Assembly (NCBI GenBank): GCA_002170395.1
Contig: NHEJ01000004.1
Coordinates: 124,001-188,000, forward strand
DNA length: 64,000 bases
Source: Betaproteobacteria bacterium TMED82
GTDB lineage: Bacteria > Pseudomonadota > Gammaproteobacteria > Burkholderiales > Burkholderiaceae_A
Direction: 5' to 3'
Every line of letters begins with the position of its first letter. Position 1 is the stretch's first letter. The translations under genes and the position numbers were made by a program. This document shows, piece by piece, positions 15,491-26,004 of this stretch. The notes under the pieces were generated by a model, which was given only the letters and a program-made list of their open reading frames with translations, searched no databases and was not told the origin of the DNA.

Positions 15491-16151
15491 TCATTTACGG
15501 ACCAGCGGTTCTATTTCTATCGTATGAGAGAGACTCTCTTGAGACTCTAAGAATAATATTTGCAACTTCGCCTGGTTCTTTAATATTGATCTAAGAGGGT
15601 GTGATAACGTTTCTAAATTTGTTTTTCCCGGAATCTTTCCGTCTTTACCTGAGAATTTATATTCCGAAACACCGTTTTTCATATCGATAATGAAACTATT
15701 TTTCCACTCAAGACCATCAAACTTATACTCGTATTCGAGACCGACATATTCAGCAGAAAAGCACCACTCAAAGCAGTTAAAAATAATATTGTCTTTATTT
15801 AACTTTTTATACTCGTACACTGCTCCTAACAATTTATTCTCATCTCTACCAATAAATTTTAGTAGTTTTTAAAATTATTTAATCTGGAAAAAGTTAACCA
15901 AAGTCTTATGCGCCACCTCTATACTGGAATCAGACCAAACTGTTGGATGCTCTCGGTTCAGCAATACTTCCTTTATTAATCTCTTTTTCAAGATTGAATA
16001 ACCGTATAAGGATACCGTAAAATAGGTTTAAATGATGATAAAGTCCCGAAAAATTTTCAGCATCATCTTTTTTTTCAGTGACTTTTTCTGCAAAGTGGTT
16101 TTTTAATTCTATAACCGTCCAATTCGGTCACAATCTAAAAAATAGGTTCAT
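15491..16151 (-). pseudogene. Decayed gene of unknown family
   Basis: From ATG 16151 the minus strand reads MNLFFRL, a TGA stop, then PNWTVIELKNHFAEKVTEKKDD and GLYHHLNLFYGILIRLFNLEK. A frameshift near 16000 leads to KKRLIKEVLLNREHPTVWS and EVAHKTLVNFFQIK. Two TAA codons follow (about 15870), then in the same frame KLLKFIGRDENKLLGAVYEYKK, joining the track ORF 15832-15491. Total about 220 residues. The continuity of protein-like sequence across the breaks shows one former gene. I recognise no domain. The track ORF alone should not be read as an intact protein. Confidence 0.55.
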
Positions 16152-16234
16152 GATCAAATTAAATCCCTTAAGAACTCTAGAATAAAATACAAACTAATTG
16201 AAAAACATCTCAACGCGTTTGAAGTTAAAACTTT

Positions 16235-16396
16235 TTGACGAAAAAAAAGGAGCGTAACAAAGTTTATTCTGTTCTGAAAATAAATGAGGAACAATTGAAC
16301 AGTTTAGATGTTGAAAGGCTAAGATCAGAAATTGACCATAGCAAACCGAAATTAATTTGGTTAAGAGAGGGACATTCTAAGTCGGATATAAAATAG
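16235..16396 (+). CDS. Possible small basic protein, 53 residues
   Basis: TTG 16235 opens MTKKKERNKVYSVLKINEEQ and runs to TAG at 16394-16396, ending GHSKSDIK. The sequence is charged, predicted helical and coding-like (VERLRSEIDHSKPKLIWLREG). There is no convincing ribosome-binding site, because the A-rich AAAAAAAAGGAG lies downstream of the TTG, so the real start may differ. It could be a genuine small gene or a fragment. It lies outside the ORF track because of its length. Confidence 0.35.
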   Translation: MTKKKERNKVYSVLKINEEQLNSLDVERLRSEIDHSKPKLIWLREGHSKSDIK

Positions 16397-16471
16397 GTGA
16401 ATAATTTAGAAAATTAATCAATTGACCTAATCTATCCATATAAATCTACCGAGGTAAAAAAAAATTTCTCC

Positions 16472-17737
16472 CTACCTCGTAGACAAATTACCGCTCTTTT
16501 CCTCAATTATATCTAAAGGTCTCCTTAGCCAAAACAGCATAAATATACCAGGTAAGGCAATTAAAAATGAGAGCATAAAAAAATAGGGCCAACCAAAATT
16601 GAAAGCTAACTCTCCTGCAAAAGGACCAATGAATACTCTCCCTACTGCCGCAAGGGCTGATAACAGTGCAAACTGCGTAGCCGTAAATCTTAAGTCACAA
16701 AGTATCATCAAAAGCGCTACAAAAGCAGCTGTTCCCATTCCACCAAATAAATTTTCGGCCACAATCACTAAAGCCATATCCCCAATACTCGGTTCTATTA
16801 CGGCCAACCAATAAAAGCCTAAATTGGTAACAGCTTGGAAAACACCAAAAACAAGGAGGCAGGGAAGTAACTTGAATTTTGACAGAACAAATCCTCCTAC
16901 CAACCCCCCTAATAAAAGTGATATGAGCCCAGCTCCTTTACTAACAGCTCCCACTTCTGCGGCAGTAAAACCAGCTCCTCTAATTAAGAATGCTGTTGAC
17001 AGAGAACTAGTAAAAGCATCTCCAAACTTATAAAAAATTATCGCTAGTAAGACTAAAACTGCGGCAGGCCGGCCAAAGAATTCCTTAAAGGGTTCCACCA
17101 CTGCCATATACAGACTGGTGGGACGCTCTGTGCTGGTTGGCTCGGGGGAGAAAATAGCGAGGATGGCTAGACCAAGAGTCAGAACTGCAAGTAATCGATA
17201 AACGCCCTGAAAGCCAAAGTAGAGATCTGCTAACATCAGCGCTAGGGCTCCAGACGTAAGCATTGCAATTCGATAGCCGATGACTGACCAAGCAGCCCCT
17301 AATCCCAAAATTGTTTTTGGTAAAGACTCGGCCCTCCAAGCATCGAAGACAACATCAAAACTAGCTGACAAGAAAGCTAATGTAATAGCTAATGCCGCGA
17401 TAAGCAAAACTCCGTCCTTTGATGGATTTATAAATGATAATAAAAAAAGCACCAAAGCCATGAGGAATTGAAAGACTACTAACCAACCTTTTCTCCGACT
17501 GAAGAAACTCAGGGGCACTACAAACCTATCAATGAGTGGTGCCCATAAAAATTTGTAAGTATAAGGCAAACCCACAAGACTTAACCAACCGATAACCCTA
17601 ATATCAACCTCTTCGATCACCAGCCACGCCTGCAGCGTGCCAGTACTCAATGCTAAAGGTAGTCCACTGGCAAACCCAAGAAGGGTAGTAAACCCTAAAA
17701 GATGTAGTTTTTGCTTGTAAGTTAAAATAAGATTCAT
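16472..17737 (-). CDS. ampG: AmpG-like muropeptide permease (MFS)
   Basis: Inner-membrane transporter that imports GlcNAc-anhydroMurNAc peptides for cell-wall recycling. The N-terminus LGFASGLPLALSTGTLQAWL, then GWLSLVGLPYTYKFLWAPLIDR, is diagnostic of AmpG; about 12 or more hydrophobic segments follow. I start at ATG 17737 (MNLILTYKQ), giving 421 residues, because the 19 extra residues of the longer ORF overlap the divergent peptidase gene and are not AmpG-like. An imperfect stem of 9 bp (16445-16482) overlaps its stop codon and could fold in the transcript end. Gene context with glmS/glmU is functionally consistent but interrupted by the island. Confidence 0.9.
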   Translation of the reverse strand: MNLILTYKQKLHLLGFTTLLGFASGLPLALSTGTLQAWLVIEEVDIRVIGWLSLVGLPYTYKFLWAPLIDRFVVPLSFFSRRKGWLVVFQFLMALVLFLLSFINPSKDGVLLIAALAITLAFLSASFDVVFDAWRAESLPKTILGLGAAWSVIGYRIAMLTSGALALMLADLYFGFQGVYRLLAVLTLGLAILAIFSPEPTSTERPTSLYMAVVEPFKEFFGRPAAVLVLLAIIFYKFGDAFTSSLSTAFLIRGAGFTAAEVGAVSKGAGLISLLLGGLVGGFVLSKFKLLPCLLVFGVFQAVTNLGFYWLAVIEPSIGDMALVIVAENLFGGMGTAAFVALLMILCDLRFTATQFALLSALAAVGRVFIGPFAGELAFNFGWPYFFMLSFLIALPGIFMLFWLRRPLDIIEEKSGNLSTR

Positions 17738-17778
17738 TAAAAATGATATTTTTAAAGATTGTTTTCGGAGAGTAACTT

Positions 17779-18660
17779 TTGCTATATACATCATACCCTG
17801 CTCGACCGGTTTTAGATCTGAGGATACTAGTTTTACCTATAACTTTTTCTGTAATTTTTTGTGCCGGTTGTACTTCCGTAAGTGACTCTAAGCAACTGAC
17901 GGGACCAGATAATGGGATTAGTGTAAGAGGGGCGTCTAATTTAAGATACATTGTGCCTGCAAAGGAATTAGAAATTGATGCAGCAAAAGAGTTTGAACGA
18001 ATCAAAAAATACGCGCAAGAAAAAAATGAACTAGCAGCGGAAAACGATTCTTCCTTAATAAGCCTTAAGTTAATAGCGGACGAATTACGACCTTTTGCAA
18101 ACCAATGGAATCCTGCGGCAGCTGCATGGAACTGGGAAGTTATTCTGATAAAAAATGAAGAAGTAAACGCTTTTTGTTATCCAGGAGGAAAAATTGTATT
18201 CTTCTCTGGAATCATAAAAAAGCTCAAACTCAACAGTGATGAAGTTGCTATTATTTTGGGCCACGAAATGGCTCATGCATTACGTGAGCATTCAAGGGCT
18301 AGGATCGCGAGAGCTCAGCTTTCTAATCTTGGTGCAGATATTCTTTCCCAAACTCTTGGATTGAGAAGAAGTGAAAGAAGAATATTGGGTTTTGGTAAGC
18401 AAATAATTGGTTTAAAATTTTCGAGGGCTGATGAGACAGATGCAGATTTAGTCGGACTTGATATTGCTGCAAGGGCAGGATTTAATCCTGAATCAAGTAT
18501 AACTCTCTGGCAAAAGATGAGGAAGTATAATAAAGTATCTCAGCCAGAATGGTTGTCAACCCATCCGACTGACTCAGACAGAATTGAAGACATAAGAAAG
18601 AGTTTATTTGCGGTCATGCCGATCTATAAAAAAGCTTTAGAGAAAAAAATGGAGCTTTGA
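17779..18660 (+). CDS. M48-family metallopeptidase, probable lipoprotein or membrane-anchored
   Basis: Zinc endopeptidase of the M48 (Ste24/LoiP/BepA-like) family in the envelope. The N-terminus has a hydrophobic stretch ending in CAGC, a slightly atypical lipobox, so probably a lipoprotein. The zinc motif HEMAH is at residues 162-166 and the third ligand lies in the DETDADLVG segment. YPGGKIVFFSGII precedes it, as in this family. The start is TTG 17779, supported by GGAGAG six bases upstream and by the absence of any ATG before the signal sequence. Its stop abuts the convergent xthA stop with no gap. Confidence 0.88.
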   Translation: MLYTSYPARPVLDLRILVLPITFSVIFCAGCTSVSDSKQLTGPDNGISVRGASNLRYIVPAKELEIDAAKEFERIKKYAQEKNELAAENDSSLISLKLIADELRPFANQWNPAAAAWNWEVILIKNEEVNAFCYPGGKIVFFSGIIKKLKLNSDEVAIILGHEMAHALREHSRARIARAQLSNLGADILSQTLGLRRSERRILGFGKQIIGLKFSRADETDADLVGLDIAARAGFNPESSITLWQKMRKYNKVSQPEWLSTHPTDSDRIEDIRKSLFAVMPIYKKALEKKMEL

Positions 18661-19479
18661 TCAAGCCCTAAAATTTATTATTAGTGGGGCGTGATCAGAT
18701 AGAATAGGGGTCTCTGCTACCTTAGCTGAAGCTGCCGAGATAGCTAAGTTCGCAGTTGCAATTTGGTAGTCTATTCTCCAGCCAACGTTTTTTTCTCGGG
18801 CTCTTCCCCTTTGACTCCACCATGTAAATTGTTCTTTTTTCGGCTCTAAAACTCTAAAAATATCCTTCCAACCTGCATTGAAGAGAGTTTCAGTTAACCA
18901 ACTCCTTTCAGCAGGAAGAAATCCTGAATTTTTTTGATTATTTTTCCAATTTTTTAAGTCTAAGTTCGTATGCGCTATGTTTAAGTCTCCACATAATAAA
19001 AATTCTCTTCCGGTCTTCGAGTTTTCCATTTCCCAATTTTTCAGCGTGGATTTAAAAGATTTTAGAAATCTAAATTTTGAAGCTTGACGACTTTCAGAAG
19101 CAGAGCCCGATGGTAAATATAATGACACAATGGAAAATAAGGGAAAGTTTTTTAAGTGATTATCGAAATCTATTTTTAAAACTCTTCCCTCATCATCAAA
19201 CTCTTTGACACCGATACCAGCAGTTATACTAGTGGGCTTTTGTTTGCTATATATTCCAACTCCACTGTAGCCGGGTCTTTCGGCACAAAAAATTGTGCTT
19301 TTTAAGTAAGACCCATCCTTGGATCTAAATTCTAAAATTTCATTACCCAGGTCTTTTCTTTGTGCTTTCAATTCCTGTATACAAATAAAATCAGGGTTCT
19401 CTTCAATCAACCATTGTATGAGTCCTTTTCTTACAGAGGCTCTGATACCATTAACGTTTAGAGATATGACTTTCAGCAT
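18661..19479 (-). CDS. xthA: Exodeoxyribonuclease III
   Basis: AP endonuclease and 3'-5' exonuclease in base-excision repair. Endonuclease/exonuclease/phosphatase fold: MLKVISLNVNGIRA with the metal-site Asn, FICIQELKAQ with the catalytic Glu, a GDLNIAHTNLDLKN segment, WWSQRGRAREKNVGWRIDY, and the terminal LSDHAPLIINF with the catalytic Asp-His. Length 272 is normal. It is divergent from pyrE across 44 bases, which must hold both promoters. Confidence 0.94.
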   Translation of the reverse strand: MLKVISLNVNGIRASVRKGLIQWLIEENPDFICIQELKAQRKDLGNEILEFRSKDGSYLKSTIFCAERPGYSGVGIYSKQKPTSITAGIGVKEFDDEGRVLKIDFDNHLKNFPLFSIVSLYLPSGSASESRQASKFRFLKSFKSTLKNWEMENSKTGREFLLCGDLNIAHTNLDLKNWKNNQKNSGFLPAERSWLTETLFNAGWKDIFRVLEPKKEQFTWWSQRGRAREKNVGWRIDYQIATANLAISAASAKVAETPILSDHAPLIINFRA

Positions 19480-19523
19480 TTGTGTGAAGAGTATTTTGTA
19501 AAAAAATCAAAAGGGTAGAAGAT

Positions 19524-20195
19524 GTGACAGAGAATAGTATCGAATTCTTAGAATTTGCCATAAAAAATAAAGTGATCCAGTTTGGTGAGTTTACAACAAA
19601 AGCTGGTAGAGTATCACCATATTTTTTCAATACAGGAGCTTTTTCACATGGTGGTGTTTTGAGATCTTTAGGGTCTTTTTATCACAGTAAAATCTTTGAA
19701 ATTGAAAAGACTCTACAACTAAAATTGCACTGTCTTTTTGGTCCTGCCTATAAGGGCATATCCATAGCCTGTACAACCGCCATAAGTGCAGCTGCACACG
19801 GTAAAGAATTAGAATTTGCGTTCAACAGAAAAGAAAAAAAAGAACACGGCGAAAAAGGAACTATTATCGGAAATGTAAAAAATAAGAATGTATTGATATT
19901 AGATGATGTAATATCAGCCGGAATATCTAGTCTTGAAGCCATAAGAGTCATCAAATCTGCTCAAGGTAATCCTGTTGCTGTTCTAGTGGCCTTTGATAGG
20001 CTTGAATTATCTAATAGTCAGAATGCAAGGAACTACCCTTCCGCATCTTTTGAAATAGCTACTGTCGAGAAAATTCCAGTTTTTTCAATAGCAAATTTAA
20101 AGGATTTAACTACTTATTTGGCGCGGAAAGGTTCCAATGTTGATGTGTTCAAAAATTACGTAGAGAGATGGAGCAATTTTAAATTACCCAATTAG
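19524..20195 (+). CDS. pyrE: Orotate phosphoribosyltransferase
   Basis: Converts orotate and PRPP to OMP in pyrimidine synthesis. It has FGEFTTKAGRVSPYFFNTG near the N-terminus, FGPAYKGI, FAFNRKEKKEHGEKG with the flexible-loop lysine cluster, and the PRPP motif VLILDDVISAGISS. The GTG at 19524 is the start; the ATG two bases before it is out of frame and followed directly by TGA. Length is 223 residues. Its 3' end overlaps the convergent gatB by 12 bases. Confidence 0.94.
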   Translation: MTENSIEFLEFAIKNKVIQFGEFTTKAGRVSPYFFNTGAFSHGGVLRSLGSFYHSKIFEIEKTLQLKLHCLFGPAYKGISIACTTAISAAAHGKELEFAFNRKEKKEHGEKGTIIGNVKNKNVLILDDVISAGISSLEAIRVIKSAQGNPVAVLVAFDRLELSNSQNARNYPSASFEIATVEKIPVFSIANLKDLTTYLARKGSNVDVFKNYVERWSNFKLPN

Positions 20196-21680
20196 GAGTA
20201 GTATTTTTTCTTTAACATCTTTAGCCTCTGCTCTGCCCCCAGATTTTTTCATTACCTGTCCAACTAAAGCATTCAGTGCTTTTTCTTTACCTGATCTAAA
20301 CTCATTAACCATTTTTTGATTTTTTGAGATAACTTCTCCTATTAAGTCTTCTACTGCGGAGTCGTCCTCAATTTTATTCAAATTTTTATCAATTATGATT
20401 TTATTTATGTCTCCTTTCTCGCCATTCCAAATAAGACTAAAAAGTTGTTTTGCTGTTTTTTTTGAGAGTGTATTGTCCTCTAACTTAATTAAGACTTCCG
20501 ATAATTTCTTCGGCGAAATTTTGCTTTCGCAAATATCTATGTTTTCTTTATTCAATATCGAAAATAATTCTCCGGTCAGCCAATTTGCTAAAATCTTGGA
20601 TCTTCTAATCAAAATCTCGTCAGGGTTGTCAAAATTGAATTTTAATGATGTTAAGCGGAACCAGTATTTTAAACTTTCTTCAAAGAAAATTAGGTTTTGC
20701 TTTTTTGAGCAGATACTCATTACAAGATCATCTGGCAAACTCCACTTTTTCGAAAGCCTCGATCTAGCGTGATCTGGAAGCTCGGGCAAAGTACTTCCAA
20801 CTTGTTCTATGTAATCCGATTCAATTATAAGAGGTGGTAAGTCTGGGTCCGGGAAATAACGATAATCGTCAGAATTCTCCTTACTGCGCATTTCTCTTGT
20901 CTCATTTTTCACTGGATCAAAGAGCCTTGTTTGTTGGGTTACCATACCACCACTTTCGATGATATCAATTTGCCGAGCAACCTCGTATCTAATAGCTTTC
21001 TCCAGGTAACGAAATGAATTCAAGTTTTTGATTTCACATCTAACACCTAACTTTTTCGCTCCTCTCGGTTTAATAGATACATTTGCATCCATTCTGAAAG
21101 AGCCCTCTTGCATATTCCCATCACAAATTTCTATCCAAGTGACTAAGTTATGTAGCGTTCTGCCATAGGCCACTGCCTCTTGAGCGGAAGTTAGAGTTGG
21201 CTCAGTAACTATCTCTAAAAGAGGCATACCTGCTCTGTTTAAGTCAATACCGGAAAAACCGGGGAAGAAGTTTTCTACGCCATCATGAACTGACTTACCG
21301 GCATCCTCCTCCAAATGCGCCCGTACCAAGGGAACATTAAAGACTGAAGAATCAAAGGACTTTATCTCTAAAGATCCTCCAACCACAATTGGTTTTTCAA
21401 ATTGACTTATTTGATAACCTTTTGGAAGATCGGGATAAAAGTAGTTTTTTCTAGCAAAAATAGATTCATTTGCGATCTGTCCGCCAACAGCTATACCAAA
21501 TTTAACTGCGAGCTCAACTGCTTTTGCGTTCAACACGGGTAATACGCCAGGCAAACCAACATCAACGTAATCGATTTGGGAATTTGGAGAATTTCCGAAC
21601 TTTGTACCCCCAGTCGAAAAGATTTTTGACGATGTAGCTAATTGCACGTGGGTCTCAATACCAATTACCGTATCCCACAT
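20184..21680 (-). CDS. gatB: Asp/Glu-tRNA amidotransferase subunit B
   Basis: GatB of the GatCAB complex, which binds and phosphorylates misacylated Glu-tRNA(Gln) or Asp-tRNA(Asn) before amidation. It starts MWDTVIGIETHVQLATSSKIFS, with the conserved Y.D..LPKGYQISQ segment and PLLEIVTEP later, and a C-terminal YqeY-like tail (VGQVMKKSGGRAEAKDV). I use ATG 21680, which overlaps the gatA stop by one base (TGATG), rather than the TTG one codon earlier. About 498 residues. The presence of gatCAB suggests indirect Gln-tRNA and/or Asn-tRNA charging. Confidence 0.95.
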   Translation of the reverse strand: MWDTVIGIETHVQLATSSKIFSTGGTKFGNSPNSQIDYVDVGLPGVLPVLNAKAVELAVKFGIAVGGQIANESIFARKNYFYPDLPKGYQISQFEKPIVVGGSLEIKSFDSSVFNVPLVRAHLEEDAGKSVHDGVENFFPGFSGIDLNRAGMPLLEIVTEPTLTSAQEAVAYGRTLHNLVTWIEICDGNMQEGSFRMDANVSIKPRGAKKLGVRCEIKNLNSFRYLEKAIRYEVARQIDIIESGGMVTQQTRLFDPVKNETREMRSKENSDDYRYFPDPDLPPLIIESDYIEQVGSTLPELPDHARSRLSKKWSLPDDLVMSICSKKQNLIFFEESLKYWFRLTSLKFNFDNPDEILIRRSKILANWLTGELFSILNKENIDICESKISPKKLSEVLIKLEDNTLSKKTAKQLFSLIWNGEKGDINKIIIDKNLNKIEDDSAVEDLIGEVISKNQKMVNEFRSGKEKALNALVGQVMKKSGGRAEAKDVKEKILLLIG

Positions 21681-23194
21681 CAAACTAAATCCTCACTTGA
21701 GGATAAAGTGTGCCAGTGGGTCTCAGTTTGAAATGCATTAGCAACTTGTAATACCTGGGGTTCTTCAAATCTTTTTCCAATTATTTGTAAACCAATTGGC
21801 CTATTACGATTATTCACTTCGAGAATTCCACAGGGTATGGAAATTGCGGGAAGTCCAGCCAAGCTAGCGCCAACGGTTAAAATATCTGCTAAATATTCTT
21901 TTGGAACACCTTCAAAATTAGCTTCGCTTTTTTGTAAATCTGGACTTCCATTAATATCCCAAGCTACAACAGGAGAAGTGGGGCTTAAAATAAAGTTACA
22001 TTCTTTAAAAGCTGCATCAAAATCAGCGATTACTAAATTTCTGACTTTCAATGCTTGCAGGTAATATGCATCGTAATATCCATGCGATAAAACAAAGGTT
22101 CCCACTAATATTCTCCTTTTAACTTCCTCGCCAAAACCTTCAGTTCTAGAGCGAGTATACAACTCCTCTAAACTCTTTACTCCCCGGCTTCGTTGGCCAA
22201 ATCTAATACCATCAAATTTTGCTAAATTGCTTGAGGCCTCTGCCGGGGCAATCACATAGTAAGCTGCAACTGAGTATGGGGTACTTGGTAATGAAATCTC
22301 TCTGATTGAAGCTCCTAAAAACTCAAAAGTCCGAATGGCCTCTTGGAAGGCTGGCAGAACACTGTTAGAAACAGCCGCCAAATATTCTTTTGGAATACCT
22401 ATTGAAACTTTTTCTAATGGCCGTACGATTGAGGAATCCGAGAAACCTTCATTCATAAACTTGCAAAAATCTGGATTTGGCTCAGGGAAACTAGTCGAGT
22501 CCTTCATGTCATACCCCGCCATAGAATTCATCACAAGTCCACAATCGTAAGCGCTTTTTGTGAGAGGTCCAGCTTGGTCTAAACTTGACGCGTAAGCAAT
22601 CAGCCCCCAACGGGAAACTCTTCCGTAAGTGGGTTTTAATCCGGAAATTCCACACATGGCAGCTGGCTGACGAATTGATCCCCCTGTGTCTGTTCCTGTA
22701 GCTACAGGAACAAAGTTGCCACCAACTAATGCTGCTGACCCGCCAGAAGAACCACCAGGAACTGCTAATTGATCCCATGGATTTGAGCACTTACCATAAG
22801 CACAATTTTGATTAGCCGATCCCATTGCAAATTCGTCACAACTTGCTTTGCCGACACAAACCATTCCAGCTTCAAACAAATTTTTTACGACAGTTGCATC
22901 AAAAGCACTGACATAATTTTTTAAGAATTTCGATCCAGCTGTAGTTTTCCATTTTTTGGTAACTAATACATCCTTATGTACAACGGGTATGCCCAAGAGA
23001 CTACCATCTTCACCCTGGTTAATTCTGTTTTGTACTTTTTCAGCTTCGTCAATTGATGCTTGAAGGTTCAAATCTAGAACGGCTCCAAAGGGGTTTTTTT
23101 CGAGGTTCTTGTAAGTTTCATGAACTAACTCCTTCACACTCAACTTCTTAGTTTGCAATAACCTCTTTAATTCTCTTATTGATTGCACACTCAT
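21680..23194 (-). CDS. gatA: Asp/Glu-tRNA amidotransferase subunit A (amidase)
   Basis: Hydrolyses glutamine to supply ammonia to GatB. The amidase-signature triad is visible: Lys in GIPVVHKDVLV, cis-Ser in GGSSGGSAALV, and nucleophilic Ser in TGTDTGGSIRQPA. GIPKEYL and ILVGTFVLSHGYYDAYY are family segments. Length 504. It sits between gatC and gatB in one minus-strand operon, with 17 nt to gatC and a one-base overlap to gatB. Confidence 0.96.
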   Translation of the reverse strand: MSVQSIRELKRLLQTKKLSVKELVHETYKNLEKNPFGAVLDLNLQASIDEAEKVQNRINQGEDGSLLGIPVVHKDVLVTKKWKTTAGSKFLKNYVSAFDATVVKNLFEAGMVCVGKASCDEFAMGSANQNCAYGKCSNPWDQLAVPGGSSGGSAALVGGNFVPVATGTDTGGSIRQPAAMCGISGLKPTYGRVSRWGLIAYASSLDQAGPLTKSAYDCGLVMNSMAGYDMKDSTSFPEPNPDFCKFMNEGFSDSSIVRPLEKVSIGIPKEYLAAVSNSVLPAFQEAIRTFEFLGASIREISLPSTPYSVAAYYVIAPAEASSNLAKFDGIRFGQRSRGVKSLEELYTRSRTEGFGEEVKRRILVGTFVLSHGYYDAYYLQALKVRNLVIADFDAAFKECNFILSPTSPVVAWDINGSPDLQKSEANFEGVPKEYLADILTVGASLAGLPAISIPCGILEVNNRNRPIGLQIIGKRFEEPQVLQVANAFQTETHWHTLSSSEDLV

Positions 23195-23211
23195 CCTTAA
23201 ATTAAAAATTT

Positions 23212-23499
23212 TTATTCAATTACTCTTGGTACAATAAAATAAGAGAGTCGAGCATCAGGAGCATTTGATAATGCCTCTTCTGCAGTAATTGTATTAATTG
23301 AAACATCCTCACGGTATCTAAGAGTAAGTTTACTGGGATGTGCCATTGGAGAAACATTTTTGGTATCCGCCATTTTTAACATGCCCACCCAAGATAAAAC
23401 GGCCGATAATTCTTTGGATACTTCCTCCTGGTCCTCTATTGACAAAGATATTTTAGATAACTGCTCTAATTTTTTTAAGTCTTTTTTTTCTAATTTCAT
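23212..23499 (-). CDS. gatC: Asp/Glu-tRNA amidotransferase subunit C
   Basis: Small belt subunit that stabilises GatA-GatB. 95 residues starting MKLEKKDLKKLEQLSKISLS, with VLSWVGMLKMADTKNVSPMAHP and LRYREDV, as in the family. First gene of gatCAB. It is divergent from mreB; the 71-base gap must contain both promoters. Confidence 0.93.
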   Translation of the reverse strand: MKLEKKDLKKLEQLSKISLSIEDQEEVSKELSAVLSWVGMLKMADTKNVSPMAHPSKLTLRYREDVSINTITAEEALSNAPDARLSYFIVPRVIE

Positions 23500-23510
23500 T
23501 TATTCTGTAA

Positions 23511-24614
<1,104 letters not shown>

Positions 24615-24626
24615 AATTTAAATTAG

Positions 24627-25481
24627 GTGTCTCTATCTCAAAACCCACCTCCATTATTTAAGCAAGAGAATTCTGCGAAAGTTAAGATCGCTTCTGCAAT
24701 TATATCCTCAATTTTGCTAATAACCGTTGACTCAAAATTTAATTATTTATTTGATCTTCGCTCAGCATTGACGTATCTACTAAACCCCTTCGTTGAATTA
24801 TTACTCCTACCGCGTGATATCGCTTTTAATGCAGCAAGTCATTTAACAAACATTTCTGAATTGAACAAAAAGATTGAGATTTTGGAGGACACTCAAAGAT
24901 TGAATGGGGAGACTTTAGTTAAGCTAGAGCAATTAGAAAAAGAAAATATAAATTTACGAAAGTTACTTTCACTAAAACCTAGATTAAAAATTCCATCAAT
25001 TAATGCAACTGTCAGATACGAATTGCCCGACGCCTACAGTCGCAAAGTAGTTGTAGATAAGGGTTCAAATCACGGAGTAAAAGCAGGGTTTCCTGTAATG
25101 AGTGCTGAAGGAATAATTGGTCAAGTTAGTAAAGTTCATTTTTTGACATGTGAAATCACCTTAATTTCAGATGCGAATCTGTCGATACCAGTAGTACTCC
25201 CTCGAGCTAAAATTAAAGCTATAACAAGAGGCAAAGGTGACACAGAGCAATTTAAGCTCCAATACGCTGACATCAGTGCCAATTTACAGATAGGAGACGA
25301 GGTATTAACTTCAGGTTTGGACGGTATTTATCCATCTGGATTACTTGTTGGGTACATCCATGAAGTGACTCCAGCGATTCCAGGTCAGTTTCCTGTAGTT
25401 TCAGGTAAACCATCAGCAATAATTGGTATTCAGCATAATGTTTTACTTTTACAACTTATGAACACCCAAAATGATTCCTGA
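24627..25481 (+). CDS. mreC: Rod-shape determining protein MreC
   Basis: Bitopic periplasmic scaffold linking MreB to PBP2 and RodA. One N-terminal membrane segment (KIASAIISSILLIT), a coiled coil (about residues 80-115, IEILEDTQRLNGETLVKLEQ), then the beta-barrel domain with VDKGSNHGVKAGFPV and GDEVLTSGLDGIYPSG. The start is GTG 24627, 12 bases after the mreB stop. 284 residues. It overlaps mreD by 11 bases. Confidence 0.93.
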   Translation: MSLSQNPPPLFKQENSAKVKIASAIISSILLITVDSKFNYLFDLRSALTYLLNPFVELLLLPRDIAFNAASHLTNISELNKKIEILEDTQRLNGETLVKLEQLEKENINLRKLLSLKPRLKIPSINATVRYELPDAYSRKVVVDKGSNHGVKAGFPVMSAEGIIGQVSKVHFLTCEITLISDANLSIPVVLPRAKIKAITRGKGDTEQFKLQYADISANLQIGDEVLTSGLDGIYPSGLLVGYIHEVTPAIPGQFPVVSGKPSAIIGIQHNVLLLQLMNTQNDS

Positions 25482-26004
25482 AAGCTTGATAAGAAGTAAC
25501 CCTTCCTGGAAAGTTGTTTATTTTTCGTTACTATTTGCTTTTCTTATTAATCTAATTCCTAAAGGAGGAGCTTTTCCCTTCCCTGATTTTTTAGCAATTG
25601 TGATAGTTTTTTGGAGTGCTTACATGCCAGCAAGATTTAGTTTACTGAATGGCTGGTTGCTAGGTATAGTTATGGATATTCATACTGGCGCACTGCTCGG
25701 AGAACATGCTTTAATTTACTCTTTTTTGAGTTATGCTGGAATGCTAATTTCGAGGCGTATTTCTTGGACGTCAATGTCTGCACAATTTCTACAACTTTTG
25801 CCACTCTTTCTTAGCGCGTTCATCATGCATAGTTTAGTCAGGTACGCTGCCAATGATGGAACTGCACCTTGGTGGTTTATTTTTAAATCTCCATTGGAAG
25901 CCATTTCTTCAGTTTTTATTAGTTTTGCTATCTTAAAGGTACTCAACCGGCGTACAGGACCTTCTATTCAAACTAGATCATCAAAGAGAGGTTTGAAAAT
26001 ATGA
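25471..26004 (+). CDS. mreD: Rod-shape determining protein MreD
   Basis: Small integral membrane protein of the elongasome. 177 residues with about five hydrophobic segments and the MreD-like PKGGAFPFPDFLAIVIVFWSAYMPARFSLLNGWLLGIVMDI region. It starts inside the end of mreC and its stop overlaps the mrdA start (ATGA), so translation is coupled through the cluster. Confidence 0.9.
   Translation: MIPESLIRSNPSWKVVYFSLLFAFLINLIPKGGAFPFPDFLAIVIVFWSAYMPARFSLLNGWLLGIVMDIHTGALLGEHALIYSFLSYAGMLISRRISWTSMSAQFLQLLPLFLSAFIMHSLVRYAANDGTAPWWFIFKSPLEAISSVFISFAILKVLNRRTGPSIQTRSSKRGLKI

Noticed and set aside
16445-16482. Intrinsic terminator for ampG
   Set aside because: The stem is imperfect (one bulge) with a 17-base loop that contains the T-run, so the shape is not that of a terminator; reported only as a possible fold.
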